Of a stretch of 64,000 nt of DNA, positions 1 to 11,590 are shown piece after piece; position 1 is the stretch's first letter, and each line of letters begins with the position of its first letter. Position numbers and translations under genes: made by a program. Under the pieces are notes generated by a model. That model saw nothing but the letters and a program-made list of their open reading frames with translations, was not told the origin of the DNA and made no database searches. Source of the DNA: Moniliophthora roreri (taxonomy: Eukaryota; Basidiomycota; Agaricomycetes; Agaricales; Marasmiaceae); assembly GCA_001466705.2 (NCBI GenBank), contig LATX02000194.1, positions 1 to 64,000 of the forward strand. Direction: 5' to 3'.

Positions 1-632
1 AAGCCTGGTACCCAGGACAGAGGGAACCGTTGTGCTCAGCTAATTTCAAACTCCACCCAGAGAGCCTCTTTTCTTATTGATTACAGTAATGGTAATTGAT
101 CTTATCAGCATGCTTTCCTCTGTACTTCAATACAAATTGCATTTTTTGTGTTCTTTTTCCATGCATCCCAAACTCATATACCAAGGAAATGTTCAACAAT
201 CACTCAGACAAGGACACAAGCCTAACCTCCAACCAATCGGGCCCCTCTGCAACTGCTTCGTACACACCAGCTCCTCAGCCCATATCCTATCATCACCCTT
301 TAACTTATTTCAGCCCGAGCGCGATGCTATTCCGGAACAGAAAGCCCTCGCGGCCTTCTTTCCGAAGAATCTGCTATACGGTGAACGAAAAATCAACAAA
401 CGCCCAACGCGACCTGATGCATGACGCAAGAGCGGCATGAGCACGGCAAGCGTCGGACTGTGAAATTAAGCGAGCACGACGGTTCCCCCCGTCCCGGGTG
501 CCAGGCTAATTATTTTCTCCACATTATCTAGTCACGTGGTAAAAGCGCGTGAAAATTTTGGCACGAGAGGTTCCCTCATCTATACGATTTCTCCATTTTA
601 TTCCGAACTCGTGATCACGACCAGAGTCTCAT
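1..632. other. Left-edge stretch, no gene recognised
   Basis: Two short overlapping open frames (77-424 and 96-440) cover part of it but show no family resemblance and overlap each other, so I treat them as chance. The last 100 bases before position 633 are AT-rich and pyrimidine-rich and probably hold the promoter of the next gene. The far left could be the 3' flank of a gene outside the window. Confidence 0.4.
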
Positions 633-1510
633 ATGTCGTCTACGCTATCACATTTCGGCTGTCTTGACGAGCTCATTCAAATCATCTACCAAAACGTCAA
701 CCGTTTTGTACTGATTTCTAGCGTTAACGACGAGCAGTGGACAATCAAAATGGGGTTAACTGGTTCTGAAGGTCGATGGTGGTCTGGTAGTTGGAGCGAA
801 GGAGATATTCTGGCAATCATTGTTCGTGCGCCACCGTTAGCTCTTCTATCTTTCTGAATGACTGGAATGTATTTGTGACTCAGGGATCCAGACCCTCTGC
901 GACACTATTGGAAAAGTTTGCGCAAAAATTGGCGGATAGTATTATCCAGGGCGAAATATTTGTGAGCAATTGGGATCCTTCACCCGGTGCAGAGATTAAG
1001 GTGCGCTATAAGTTAACTTAAACAATTCTGACATCTAGAGCTGAAGTCTTCACATAGCTTACGCTGGCACCAGGTTCCAAGAAACCAATGCATGTTCCTT
1101 TGACTGAAATCAGCACTGCAGAAGCAGCTTGTTTTGCTGCGAATCTCTTCTCGGTCATCGCTTTACAAGCTCAGTCACGGAAATGTCAATTGCATGGGAC
1201 AAGCATTCCTTCAGGAGCTAGTCTCTCTTTCGTCTCAACCAACGCGCCGTCTGCTTCCTCAAAGTCAGAGTTACCGAAAGTCAGGACCACATTAAACAGC
1301 AAACGGAAAGAGCCCTCACCCTCTCCTGAATTCGAACCGGGTGCGACATGTCTTATTTTTCTATACAAGTGCTTATTGACTACCTTGCCTCCACCCCTAG
1401 AATCTAGGGGTCACCCGGCTTCTCGCCCAATGAAGGGTGCCTCTTTAGCCAACCCCAACAAGAAGGCCCGCAAATACCAAGCGATTGAATTCGGAAGTGA
1501 TGAGGATTAG
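633..1510 (+). CDS. PAXX-like protein (XRCC4/XLF/PAXX superfamily candidate)
   Basis: Four exons, all joined in phase, fit: 633-821, 884-1000, 1058-1340 and 1401-1510, giving about 232 residues (human PAXX has 204). Introns are 62, 57 and 60 nt; the last is a multiple of three with no stop, so retention would only insert 20 residues. The N-terminal half looks like a small beta-rich head. A strand beginning LTLAPGSKKPMHVPL is followed by a helix (EAACFAANLFSVIALQ) that could be the start of a stalk. The tail is Ser/Pro-rich and basic and ends KKARKYQAIEFGSDED, a basic patch followed by a hydrophobic-acidic tip. That layout matches the Ku-binding C-terminus of PAXX, a non-homologous end-joining factor. 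The assignment rests on layout and a few short resemblances, so it is tentative; another XRCC4-like or an unrelated protein is possible. Confidence 0.5.
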
Positions 1511-1887
1511 TCGCCTATGCTTATACCTGGCTTATACACTCCCATTTCTCCCTACCCTCACGATCCGCTATGCCTAGGATCATTTGGAGCAATTATGGCT
1601 CAATGCACGTGTGATAATAACTGATGAATATGTAGTTCCACGTTTCGTCGTGCGAGCGATGAATCGCATTCGCGCAGTTTTCCGCGCGGCTTGGCTACGC
1701 AGGTTTTTCATTTCCTTCGTAGATATGGAGCATGTAAATATCATTTCCATAGCCGCTACGTGGACGCCTGGAGGATCGACAAGGACACGTTGGCAGGCGG
1801 TGCTACCATAAATGTCAATATAATTTGCACATTCTCTCCACTCCCACCACATATCTCGCTCTCGTCTTTTCCTCACGATCCTTAACA
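1511..1887. promoter_or_regulatory. Intergenic spacer and promoter of the guanylyltransferase gene
   Basis: No coding region is supported; the short frames on both strands overlap one another. A pyrimidine-rich run (about 1825-1880) sits directly upstream of the ATG at 1888, as is common just before fungal start codons. No clear TATA box is seen. Confidence 0.4.
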
Positions 1888-3573
1888 ATGTCTCTCCCGA
1901 ATCATTCTGCTGGACAGGCCTCTGTTGAATCCATGTTCCAGTCTATCATGTCGATGTTGCAGCAATCTGTGCGTTGAGCGTTGAGCGTGTCGAGATTATC
2001 AAATACGTGTCTGACCTCGCATTTCCTTCCAGCAAGCTGATATCGCTGACCTTAAACATGAGTGCTCGGAGCTCAGGCAGGCAAATGCTAGCCTTGAACG
2101 CCAATTGAGAGAGGTGAGTGATGTTGATCTAGGTTTACCCCGACTGATTCATCTACACAGGGCAATGGGTTCCAACGCTCTAATACTCCAGGTTTCTCCA
2201 GCCCAGCAGCGCCCTCTAGTCCGCAACTTCGCGCAGCCAGGTCCCCGTTCCTTACACCCTCGATTCCTGCTCACGTTCCCTCCATCATCACATCACAACC
2301 TCATCACCCATCGCCTCTAGGGGACAACGCTCTCTTCGCCTATTCATATCACAGCAACCGCGATATTCCTGGTTTCTACGTTGTCATCCCCGCCGGTGGA
2401 GCTGGCACGCGTCTGTGGCCTCTTTCTCGCGAAGGACACCCGAAATTCCTTCTCGATCTTACCCTGAAAGGGCGCTCGCTCATTCAAGCGACATGGGATC
2501 GTCTTATTCCTCTCTCTTCGCCTAGTAGAACTACCATTGTCGCGGGTCCCAGCCACGTCAAAACCATCCGGGAGCAACTCCCGGATCTTCTTCCCGAGAA
2601 CCTGTTCTGCGAGCCCGGTCCCAAAGACTCAATGGCTGCTATTGGTCTAGCTGCAGCTATTCTCGCCGAACGCGATCCCGATGCTGTAATTGGATCTTTC
2701 GCTGCGGACCACATGATTTCTGGTGACGACGCATTCCTTTCTGCCGTTGCAGAGGCTGTGGAGGTAGCGAGGAATGACTATCTCGTCACGATTGGTATTG
2801 CCCCATCACATCCATCAACTGGATTCGGCTACATTCGTTTGGGAGAGAAAGTCAGGATTAATGACGCGCCTAATGCTCGACTTGTTGAGAGCTTCAAGGA
2901 AAAGCCGGATGCCCGCACGGCTGCCTCGTACATTGCCACTGGTCGGTACCGTTGGAACGCCGGAATGTTCGTGACCAAGGCATCGTTCCTGTTAGAACTT
3001 TTGAAGGAGTACCGGCCCGAGCTGCAGGAAGGTTTGGCGAAGATAGGAAAAGTATGGGATGACGAGACGCGGCGAGATGCTGTTCTGGCCGAGATTTGGC
3101 CTCAGCTTGAAAAGATTCCTATCGATAATGCCGTCGCAGAGCCGGCAGCCGCTGAAGGACGTGTGGCAGTTGTGCCTGCAACGTTCGGTACGTTTCTTCA
3201 AACATAGGTGTTTAATTAACAGTCCTGAACGGTATCCAGGTTGGGACGACGTTGGAGATTTCTCTTCTTTGACAGATCTTCTCCCAGCAGAAGCAAACCA
3301 GCCTCGAGTACTCGGAGACAACTCACTTGGTACGTGAACTGATATGTCTATCACTCATGAGACACTCACTTCATATCAACAGTTCTCACTGATCAAGTTG
3401 CCGGTGGCATCGTTGTTCCTGGATCAGGACGTCTCATATCATGTCTGGGTGTCGATGACCTTGTCATCGTCGATATGCCTGACTGTCTGCTCGTTACAAC
3501 CCGTGCGCGTTCGCAAGAAGTGAAACGTATTGTCAAGAAGGCTAAGGACGCTGGATGGAAAAATCTCTTGTAA
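1888..3573 (+). CDS. Bacterial-type mannose-1-phosphate guanylyltransferase (ManC-like)
   Basis: Makes GDP-mannose from mannose 1-phosphate and GTP. Exons 1888-1968, 2033-2113, 2161-3187, 3240-3329 and 3383-3573 join in frame to 489 residues. The nucleotidyltransferase signature GGAGTRLWPLSR lies near residue 115, followed by a PKF motif, the SFAADH metal/nucleotide segment, SFKEKPD (the FVEKP-type sugar-phosphate motif) and RYRWNAGMF. These are features of the bacterial ManC/AlgA family; the usual fungal enzyme, PSA1/MPG1, has a different architecture with a C-terminal left-handed beta-helix. The first 54 residues or so form a predicted coiled coil (QADIADLKHECSELRQANA), then a Ser/Pro linker, none of which bacterial enzymes have. 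No C-terminal phosphomannose isomerase domain is present. Bacterial origin followed by intron gain is my inference. Confidence 0.85.
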
Positions 3574-3878
3574 AGGAGAATTGCAAATTTCGAATTCATG
3601 GACCATTCTAACTCTGGCTATCATTATTGCATTCAAGTTCATTATTGGGACACCCTTTTCCGATTTGTCAGTTTGCTTTAGTTTGGGTGCTCTAAACGCT
3701 GGGGTTCTCATGATACATCTACCGCTGGTTGATACCGAGGCTTTCATTCGAACGCCTTCTAGGATGGAAAAGATACCTTGTATAGTAAAACCTGTACCAA
3801 ATCTGATCCTATATTTATTGTGGTCACCTTCATAAGTACATTTCCTATATAATTGAAGCCGTTTCGGATAACAGTTGT
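3574..3878. other. Convergent 3' spacer
   Basis: Lies between the 3' ends of the guanylyltransferase (+) and cupin (-) genes. It is AT-rich and holds the untranslated tails of both. Frames that cross it are continuations of shadows. Confidence 0.4.
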
Positions 3879-4799
3879 TCATTCGCTGTCCTCACTGAAT
3901 TCTTTATACTCCACCTGATATCCAGCTAAGCCCCGACCAATCCACCTACCCAATATGATGTTGGCTAGTCTCCCTGTTTGCAGAGGAAAGTCCGCCAACA
4001 CCACGTCAGCATGATCAAGGAAGGCAAACATCTGGAGAGGATTCGGCGATTCTCCTCGCATGGTCACTGAGGATAGGTATCCATAGAAGTTGACGAGGAA
4101 CACATCGTCTAACCTGTATAGCACCATCAATGACTACCATGAATGACTACCCTGATCTGAAGCCGAGAATGGCTCAAACCCTCACCCTTTGTTCGGTCCA
4201 CCGCTGACTGTAATGTGAACGTCGAGGTCGGCTTTGACATCAGGATCAGGCCAGAACTGCATGGGCTAAGGGTTAAGAATCTTCTCTCCGTACAGAGAGA
4301 AGGGAACGGACCGTGTGGTAACGACCTGGAAGTATCGTCGCAGTTTCGCCAGCCTGGAGTTTTCCTATCTCTCCGTCGAGATCATAGCACAATGTACCAC
4401 TTTTCTGGGGACACCTTGCATCAGGCTAAGGAGTTAAGTGGCAGGCGTTGAACTGTACCACATCAAAGCGCTCCGTTTGATAGATGTGCCAATGGTACGG
4501 AGCTAGCGAGCACATGAGCTACGAATTGAATGGGTTCTGACATGATCACTCACGCGTAGCAGTGGACGCACGGCCGTTCCCAGTGTGTGGATTTGAATGT
4601 TTGAAAAGCTGACGAATAGTAGAGGAGTTGCCGTCATTGTGGACAGACCAGGTTTTCAATGCGCCATCGAAAAAGTTCCAAGCTCCGTCGGGATCTCGTG
4701 TGGGTTTCTGTAGCTGTATCTAAAGACCATGCTGTATGAGTCTTGGCTCCCGGAGGATTATTCAAAAAGCTTGCTCGCCTTTGGGAAGAGGAATGACAT
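3879..4799 (-). CDS. Cupin-fold (RmlC-like) protein; 5' end unresolved
   Basis: Five downstream exons fit well: 4707-4554, 4502-4459, 4404-4312, 4256-4186 and 4113-3879. They encode a single cupin barrel. Motif 1 contains PYHWHIYQTERF and motif 2 contains GETATILPGRYHTF, giving two metal-type histidines in the first and one in the second. The tail is hydrophobic (about FLDHADVVLADFP) with a conserved-looking GRWIGRGLAGY end, a pattern I associate with a fungal cupin family of unknown substrate. The likely start is the ATG at 4799 (MSFLFPKASKLFE), 35 nt below a TATA box. That frame hits a stop after 13 codons and shows no GT donor that would join in phase to the exon at 4707. Either the first splice site is non-canonical, the start lies elsewhere, or the 5' end is damaged. 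Substrate unknown. Confidence 0.65.
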
Positions 4800-4833
4800 G
4801 ATGGTGGGTGGGTGGGAAGACGTCTTTTGAAGC

Positions 4834-4842
4834 CTTTTTATA
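4834..4842 (-). promoter_or_regulatory. TATA box of the cupin gene
   Basis: Reads TATAAAAAG on the minus strand, 35 nt upstream of the ATG at 4799. It lies in the 325-bp divergent region shared with the permease gene that starts at 5125. Confidence 0.5.
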
Positions 4843-5124
4843 CTTGCCGAGGAGTCTCACGAGAGAAATGACCGAAGCCAAGTTTCTTGCTCGAAAAGGA
4901 TTGTGGTTATGCACGAGTTCATAAGGGAGTTCAGCAACACACCTGGAGTAGACCAAGTAAGGGGCAATTGACAAGCGAAGGAGAGCAACAAGCGAAGCAT
5001 GGCTCCGAGCATCTTTGATGTGCATGCATATTGCTGAGATTGTTCTGCGATCGCGCAATTCAGCGTCATCTTCATTTCTTTCTTCTGGGATGCCAGCGCC
5101 TGCCCCCACTCCCCCTTTCGGACC

Positions 5125-7387
5125 ATGCCCATTTTGGAGAGACCGCCTTCCTCATCGACCTCAAAACATCCTGACTACGACACAGAGAACCCGCAAAACT
5201 TGCCTGACGAAGTGGAGAATGGCTCCTCGGATCCTCTGGACAAAATTCACCACAGTCTACATCGAGGACTTTCTGCACGCCAAGTGCAGATGATTGCAAT
5301 TGCAGGGACTATTGGGACTGGTCTCTTCTTGGGTGCGCAATTACCTTCTATTATGACATTCAGACTCAAAAGAGCTGACATGTACGCATGACAGGTACTG
5401 GTCGGTCCCTTGCGCAAGGAGGTCCAGCTAGCATTCTCATATGTTATGCCTTTGTCGGATTCATCGTTTATGTCACTCTGCTACTGCTCGGAGAAATGGC
5501 AACCCAGTATCCGGTCGCAGGATCATTCAATGCCTACGCTACTCGATTCTTTTCTCCATCATACGGATTTGCTCTGTCGTGGAATTATTGGTTTAACGAT
5601 GCGGTATCTGTTGCCTCGGATCTAGTTGCAGCTCAGCTGGTCCTTCAATATTGGACAAATTGGCATACATGGGTGATTAGCTTGCTGTTCTGGGCGTTCC
5701 TTGTCGGTGTCAATGCCGTTCATGTAAAGGCGTATGGAGAGCTAGGTGTGTGCATTGCTCTGCGTTTCTCCGGTGGCACACTGACCCGACCGCTATTACA
5801 CAGAATACTGGCTCGCATCCCTCAAAGTCGCCACGATCATAGTCTTCATTATACTAGGCATCCTTGTTAATGTCGGAGTCAACACCTCTCATGAGTATAT
5901 TGGAGGCAGATTCTGGCACATTCCCGGTGCGCCATTTGTAGGCGGCTTCGGTGGGTTTGCAAGAGTATTTGTGACTGCGAGTTTTGCATGTGTGTAACCT
6001 GACGTCATTCGAAATCCTGTTCACTGATTCTGCTGATAGATGGTGGTACGGAGAGCTTGGGCATCACAGCCGGAGAAACCAGAAATCCATCAAAGAACAT
6101 GCCTCGCGTCGTCAAATTCGTGTTCTGGCGGTAAGGTCACTCGCATGTTGTCAAGACCTTCGAAACTAATCCTTCACAGGATACTTATTTTCTACGTTCT
6201 CTGCATTCTCCTCATTGGTTTGAATGGTGAGCTGTCCAATCTCGGGTTGGTCGACTGATATCCTAACAAATTTTCTGTAGTTCCCTATAACTACCCGGAC
6301 CTCTCCAATAGGAGTACAACAACTTCTCCGTTTACCATTGTCTTCCAGGAGGTAGGCTCAAGTGCGTGATTAGCTGAGGGAAACTATTTGGATGCTTATC
6401 CATTCCTCCATAGCTGCTGCTGCATCATTCATGAATACCGTCATCTTGACATCCGTTCTCTCGGCCGGAAACCATGCGCTCTTTGCAGGAACTCGTGTTT
6501 TATACGGTCTCTCGACCGCCACACCTCGCCAGGCACCTAAAATTTTCTCGTGGACGACCAGCAAAGGTGTTCCGCTACCGTCTCTCATCTTGACCAGCAG
6601 CATCAGCGCTCTTTGCTTCGGAAGCAGCTTCATCGGAAGTGGGACGCTATGGGGCTGGCTGCAAAACATTGTCGGCGTTTCAAACCAGGTTGGTTTCGTT
6701 ACTTTTGAGCTACTGTTCTCGGCCCTTACATTGCTAATTAGATAGCCTGGTTGTCGATCGGATTAGCAAGTTGGAGGTTTAGGAGGGCTTGGAAAAAACA
6801 AGGTCGCCCTGTTGAGGACCTCAAATTCCGTGCAGCTTGGACGTGGCCTTGGGGACCTTACTTTGTGGTGCGTAGCTCATCACGTCATGCTGCCTGAAGA
6901 TCAAATCATGAACGGAATCCTCATAGGTCATAGCTGTGTCTTGCCTGATCATCAGTTAGTTCTTCATTCGATACGATTCCGCGATTTCCTGACCTTGTTT
7001 TCAGTACAGGGGTGGTCTTCGGTCATCCCAAGGTTCGATGTGGTTGAATTCTTCTCGTTCTATATCGAGCTACCCATCATGCTCGTAATGGTCATCATAT
7101 GGATGCTTATCCGACGACCGAACGGAAGTAAACGTAGATATCTTTCCATTCGCTCTCCTAATGATCCGTCCTCTTTGACACCTCTATTAGGCGGAGATGG
7201 GACCGATAGCCATGATAGGAAGAGAAAATGGTGGTATCATGACTTGGTGGACGTTGATTCGGTAGATCTCTACCGGGACGAGTATGAGGAGGATTTGGAA
7301 ACCGATAAGTTGGACGACGAACGTAGGGAGAGACGGCTGAAAGGAAAGACAAGAATATTGTGGATGCTGTACTATTCGATCGTGTAA
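5125..7387 (+). CDS. Amino-acid permease (APC superfamily, YAT/AAT type)
   Basis: Proton-coupled plasma-membrane amino-acid importer. Ten exons join in frame: 5125-5332, 5395-5745, 5804-5989, 6040-6130, 6180-6226, 6281-6361, 6414-6688, 6742-6867, 6927-6954 and 7005-7387, giving 591 residues. The family signature IAIAGTIGTGLFLG sits in TM1 after a hydrophilic N-terminus. Other hallmarks are LLLGEMATQYPVAGSF (TM3), the GGTESLGITAGE loop, FMNTVILTSVLSAGNHALFA and a late FDVVEFFSFYIELP segment. About 12 membrane helices are expected. The C-terminal tail is long, charged and acidic, fitting a cytosolic regulatory tail. Exon 9 is only 28 nt. Substrate specificity cannot be read from the sequence. 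The gene is divergent from the cupin gene. Confidence 0.93.
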
Positions 7388-7842
7388 TACGGTTTGGTGC
7401 GCTTGTTAGCTGTATACTTAAGCATATAATCGGATGACAAGCCAAAGTCTGGTATTAACTGTTCAACAGCTCATTGCACGATTCATCCCATGATTATTAC
7501 GGAGGCGTCAGGATTGATGGTGCTTGCACTGAGTGGACTGATGTCCCAATAGCACCCTGTAAGTAAGCAGCTCGGCGGGTGTTGCGGGCGGTCTAATGAC
7601 CCTTGCCCTTATCCCTCAGTAGCCGCATCGGGACACCAGTACCGTTCCCATAGCTCGTAGGGGTATTGCTCTCCCAACACCCTCTGCATCCTCCGGCCAG
7701 AGTCAGAGTACATCGTCTAGCTCACTAATGCTGTTGAGGCTTTAAGAATCGTGACTTGCTACTCCAACGCACTGCCTCATTACGACACAGGTTCGCTATG
7801 TAAACCTATTATCCGACGTGCTGGCAGCCCGCTCAAACTGCA
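7388..7842. other. Spacer without a recognised gene
   Basis: Lies between the permease stop and the TATA box of the next gene. No open frame over 60 codons with family resemblance is present on either strand. It probably holds the permease 3' UTR and the upstream regulatory region of the small membrane-protein gene. Confidence 0.4.
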
Positions 7843-7848
7843 TATAAA
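7843..7848 (+). promoter_or_regulatory. TATA box of the small membrane-protein gene
   Basis: Reads TATAAA in the context catataaaga, about 80 nt upstream of the ATG at 7926. It argues against the in-frame ATG at 7857, which would lie only about 10 nt below it. Confidence 0.5.
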
Positions 7849-7925
7849 GACAGACCTTGATCCCGTCTGTCATTCTAAAGAATTATCCACCCACCATCAC
7901 CCGTGACCAGGAAATACGGCTCAGG

Positions 7926-8418
7926 ATGCTGGCGCTTCCATTGGAGACGATTTTAGCCATTCTGTTGCTTGTCCTGGAGGTGGCTGCTGATCAACAACTT
8001 GAACAAGTGCACCAGCTCGTCACGAGGAAAAAGAAGCATCGAGTAATCAAACACACAAATCATAAATGTTATGACGAAAAGTAAGTATTCTGCACTGAAT
8101 ACGAATGTAGCTGACGAGTGCTGCATGATCAGCATGCAGCAGATTCCTTGCCCTAAAGACCCCAATGCCGCGAAGATAGTTGGTATCGTGCTCGGTTCCG
8201 GTAAGTGTCAAACCTCCAAGATCTCTAGTTGCTGACAGGTTCGGATTCCAGTGTTTGGAGCACTGATTCTTGGTGGCTCAATCTACTGGTTCATCAAGAG
8301 ACGAAGAAATCAGCGATTGTCAAAGAGCTTTGCATCGGATAAAGAGGCGGGCGTCAAAACGAGTCAGAGGGGCTACCAGCAGCTTCACGACCACGTTCCT
8401 CCTTCCGAATCAACTTAG
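7926..8418 (+). CDS. Small single-pass membrane protein with signal peptide
   Basis: Exons 7926-8080, 8133-8200 and 8252-8418 join in frame to 129 residues. The N-terminus MLALPLETILAILLLVLEVA looks like a signal peptide. A short ectodomain rich in Lys, His and Gln follows, with two cysteines (KCYDE and IPCPK). A single membrane helix (VGIVLGSVFGALILGGSIYW) is closed by a basic stop-transfer IKRRRNQR, then a roughly 40-residue cytosolic tail. This predicts a type I membrane protein. I do not recognise a family; small receptor-like or lineage-specific proteins of this shape are common in basidiomycetes. The start at 7926 was chosen over 7857 because of the TATA position and the signal peptide. 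Confidence 0.65.
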
Positions 8419-8662
8419 TTCCAGTGTGTGCTTTTGTATCACACACGCTCTGGGTACAGTGACAGGCTTGTGCTACTGTGCAATGCGAGCTCGGTCACTC
8501 ACAGCGCTGATCACGCGGATGAACGCGTGCATACGCTCAACTTGTTCCCGTCCTCACTCTCTTCACCACAACATCAACTCTCAGAGTTTACGTCCGTGCC
8601 CTTTATCTTGTATTGCATAGCGATATTAATACAGCGGATTTCCCTTTTTGTCCCATGATCAA

Positions 8663-10129
<1,467 letters not shown>

Positions 10130-10184
10130 TGTCAAAGTCGAGGCCGTCAAAGGTGGATAGTGAACAATAAACAGTGTGGTTGCA

Positions 10185-10192
10185 CCTTTATA
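10185..10192 (-). promoter_or_regulatory. TATA box of the M28 aminopeptidase gene
   Basis: Reads TATAAAGG on the minus strand, about 55 nt upstream of the ATG at 10129. A strong TATA fits an inducible secreted enzyme. Confidence 0.5.
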
Positions 10193-10199
10193 ACTCTGC

Positions 10200-10791
10200 A
10201 TTCAATCTCTGATTTCGCCATTTGACTGTAGCATTCATGTGGACTCCCCCGGCGAAATGAATGCAAAGAGAGAGATTTGATCCAAAATCACCCGGAGAAC
10301 ATTGTACCACAAGTGAAGAACTTCTGCGGGGCGCATGGGTATCATACGCCTTATCAGCGGATAAGAGCTATACTAAAGCCGTAGCTACTCGCCGAAGGGC
10401 TATGCACAGGAGTGCATATGCTTTCGAATTCCTGCCGTGATATACTTGTGATGATATAATGTGCAACGATGTACGAAAACATACAACATGCAGGCCGACG
10501 ACATCCGTGTGGCAGCGATCCATAAAAGGAATGACTTAGCGAGGGTTGCGCGCAAGGCTTTTCGAAGACGGCGAGGGGTTTTGCCATTCATCGGAGTTTA
10601 TAATTTCGAGATACCGAGTGAGGATCCGAATTATAACGAGGAGATCAATTACTGCCAGGACTGTTTGATGAGGGAACAGTAGTCTACCGACAAAAGATGA
10701 GATAGAAAAGTGAGAACTCTGTAAAGAATGTCGACATCATGAAGCACCCACAATGACCCACAGCTTCAAATAGCTACATAGCGTGTTGTCT
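10200..10791. other. Spacer with one weak open frame
   Basis: A plus-strand frame (461-682 of this 10-kb block, i.e. 10461-10682) encodes up to 73 residues: a basic patch RKAFRRRRG, then an acidic Asn/Tyr-rich end with a CQDC pair. It has no introns I can define and no family. It may be a small lineage-specific gene or chance. The rest is upstream sequence of the aminopeptidase gene. Confidence 0.25.
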
Positions 10792-11259
10792 TTAGAACGC
10801 AAAGCCATAATCACCAGGCAAGCGTTGCGCAGCTATTGGACAGATGTAAGTCACGGCTCTTCATGAAACGAGGGCACTCACCTTGCTCCATCCCGACGAA
10901 AATGTCCCAGTTATGCCTGCTACCAGTGTTCATGGTCCTTCAAATCGCCACGGCCGATATGAGGCCTGATGCGACCACCTCCTAGGTAAAAATCCACGCA
11001 TAAATCTGGAATAGACGAAGCTAATACTCATGTCGGGCTCCCGGGAGCACGAATCGCATCTGATCAGTCTGCCACCATCGTTGCTTCAAAACAACTGAAA
11101 ACAGGTTGAAATTTAGCTCCGCACCTTTATTTTACGATGTCAGGCTGAGTGACCACGACATGAAAAACTTACCTCTAATGAATTTGAAGGTGATGGCAAT
11201 CGAGCTGGAGGGGACTTGAACAGTTGGTCATAGTCCTTGTAATACTTGTTCCTTGACAT
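10792..11259 (-). CDS. Unknown short multi-exon protein
   Basis: The ATG at 11259 opens an 87-nt exon (MSRNKYYKDYDQLFKSPPAR...) ending at a canonical GTAAGT donor at 11172. Later short exons can be chained in frame through QRWWQTDQMRFVLPGARHE, then MNTGSRHNWDIFVGMEQ, then AAQRLPGDYGFAF and a stop at 10792, for about 80 residues. The last junction has a clean GTGAGT donor. The middle acceptors are weaker choices made to keep the frame, so exon edges may be wrong. It is rich in aromatic and basic residues with no signal peptide or membrane segment. I do not recognise it. It is divergent from the coiled-coil gene at 11591. Confidence 0.4.
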
Positions 11260-11590
11260 GGTGTTAAGGGACTCCCCGTGCGCCGAACTAAGCAGATGGC
11301 CCATTGTCGTTTCTACTGCTATACGTGGGATGGGTTCACCTTCTGGCGTTGTATGTCCATGTTTTCAGCCGGCAACACGTGTCTGGAGTTTTTGGGGCGC
11401 GTAACGGTACAATACCTAACCGCGTCGAACAATAGTCGCTGTCGGATATGTTACAGAGCTCTTTCACCTTTCCATCCATCCATTAGCTAAGCCAGGCTGC
11501 GTTGACCGCAATCCAGAAATAAGGCAAGTCAAACGCTATTTCGCCACAACATCTTATATCAATGACACTACAATAGTTCTGTAGTCATCC

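Noticed and set aside
77..440. Two overlapping 114-115-codon open frames at the left edge.
   Set aside because: They overlap in different registers, have no family resemblance, no splice structure and no promoter signal.
1325..1345. A tRNA B-box-like string on the minus strand (ggttcgaattc).
   Set aside because: No A box or cloverleaf can be drawn around it, and it lies inside a coding exon with consistent phase.
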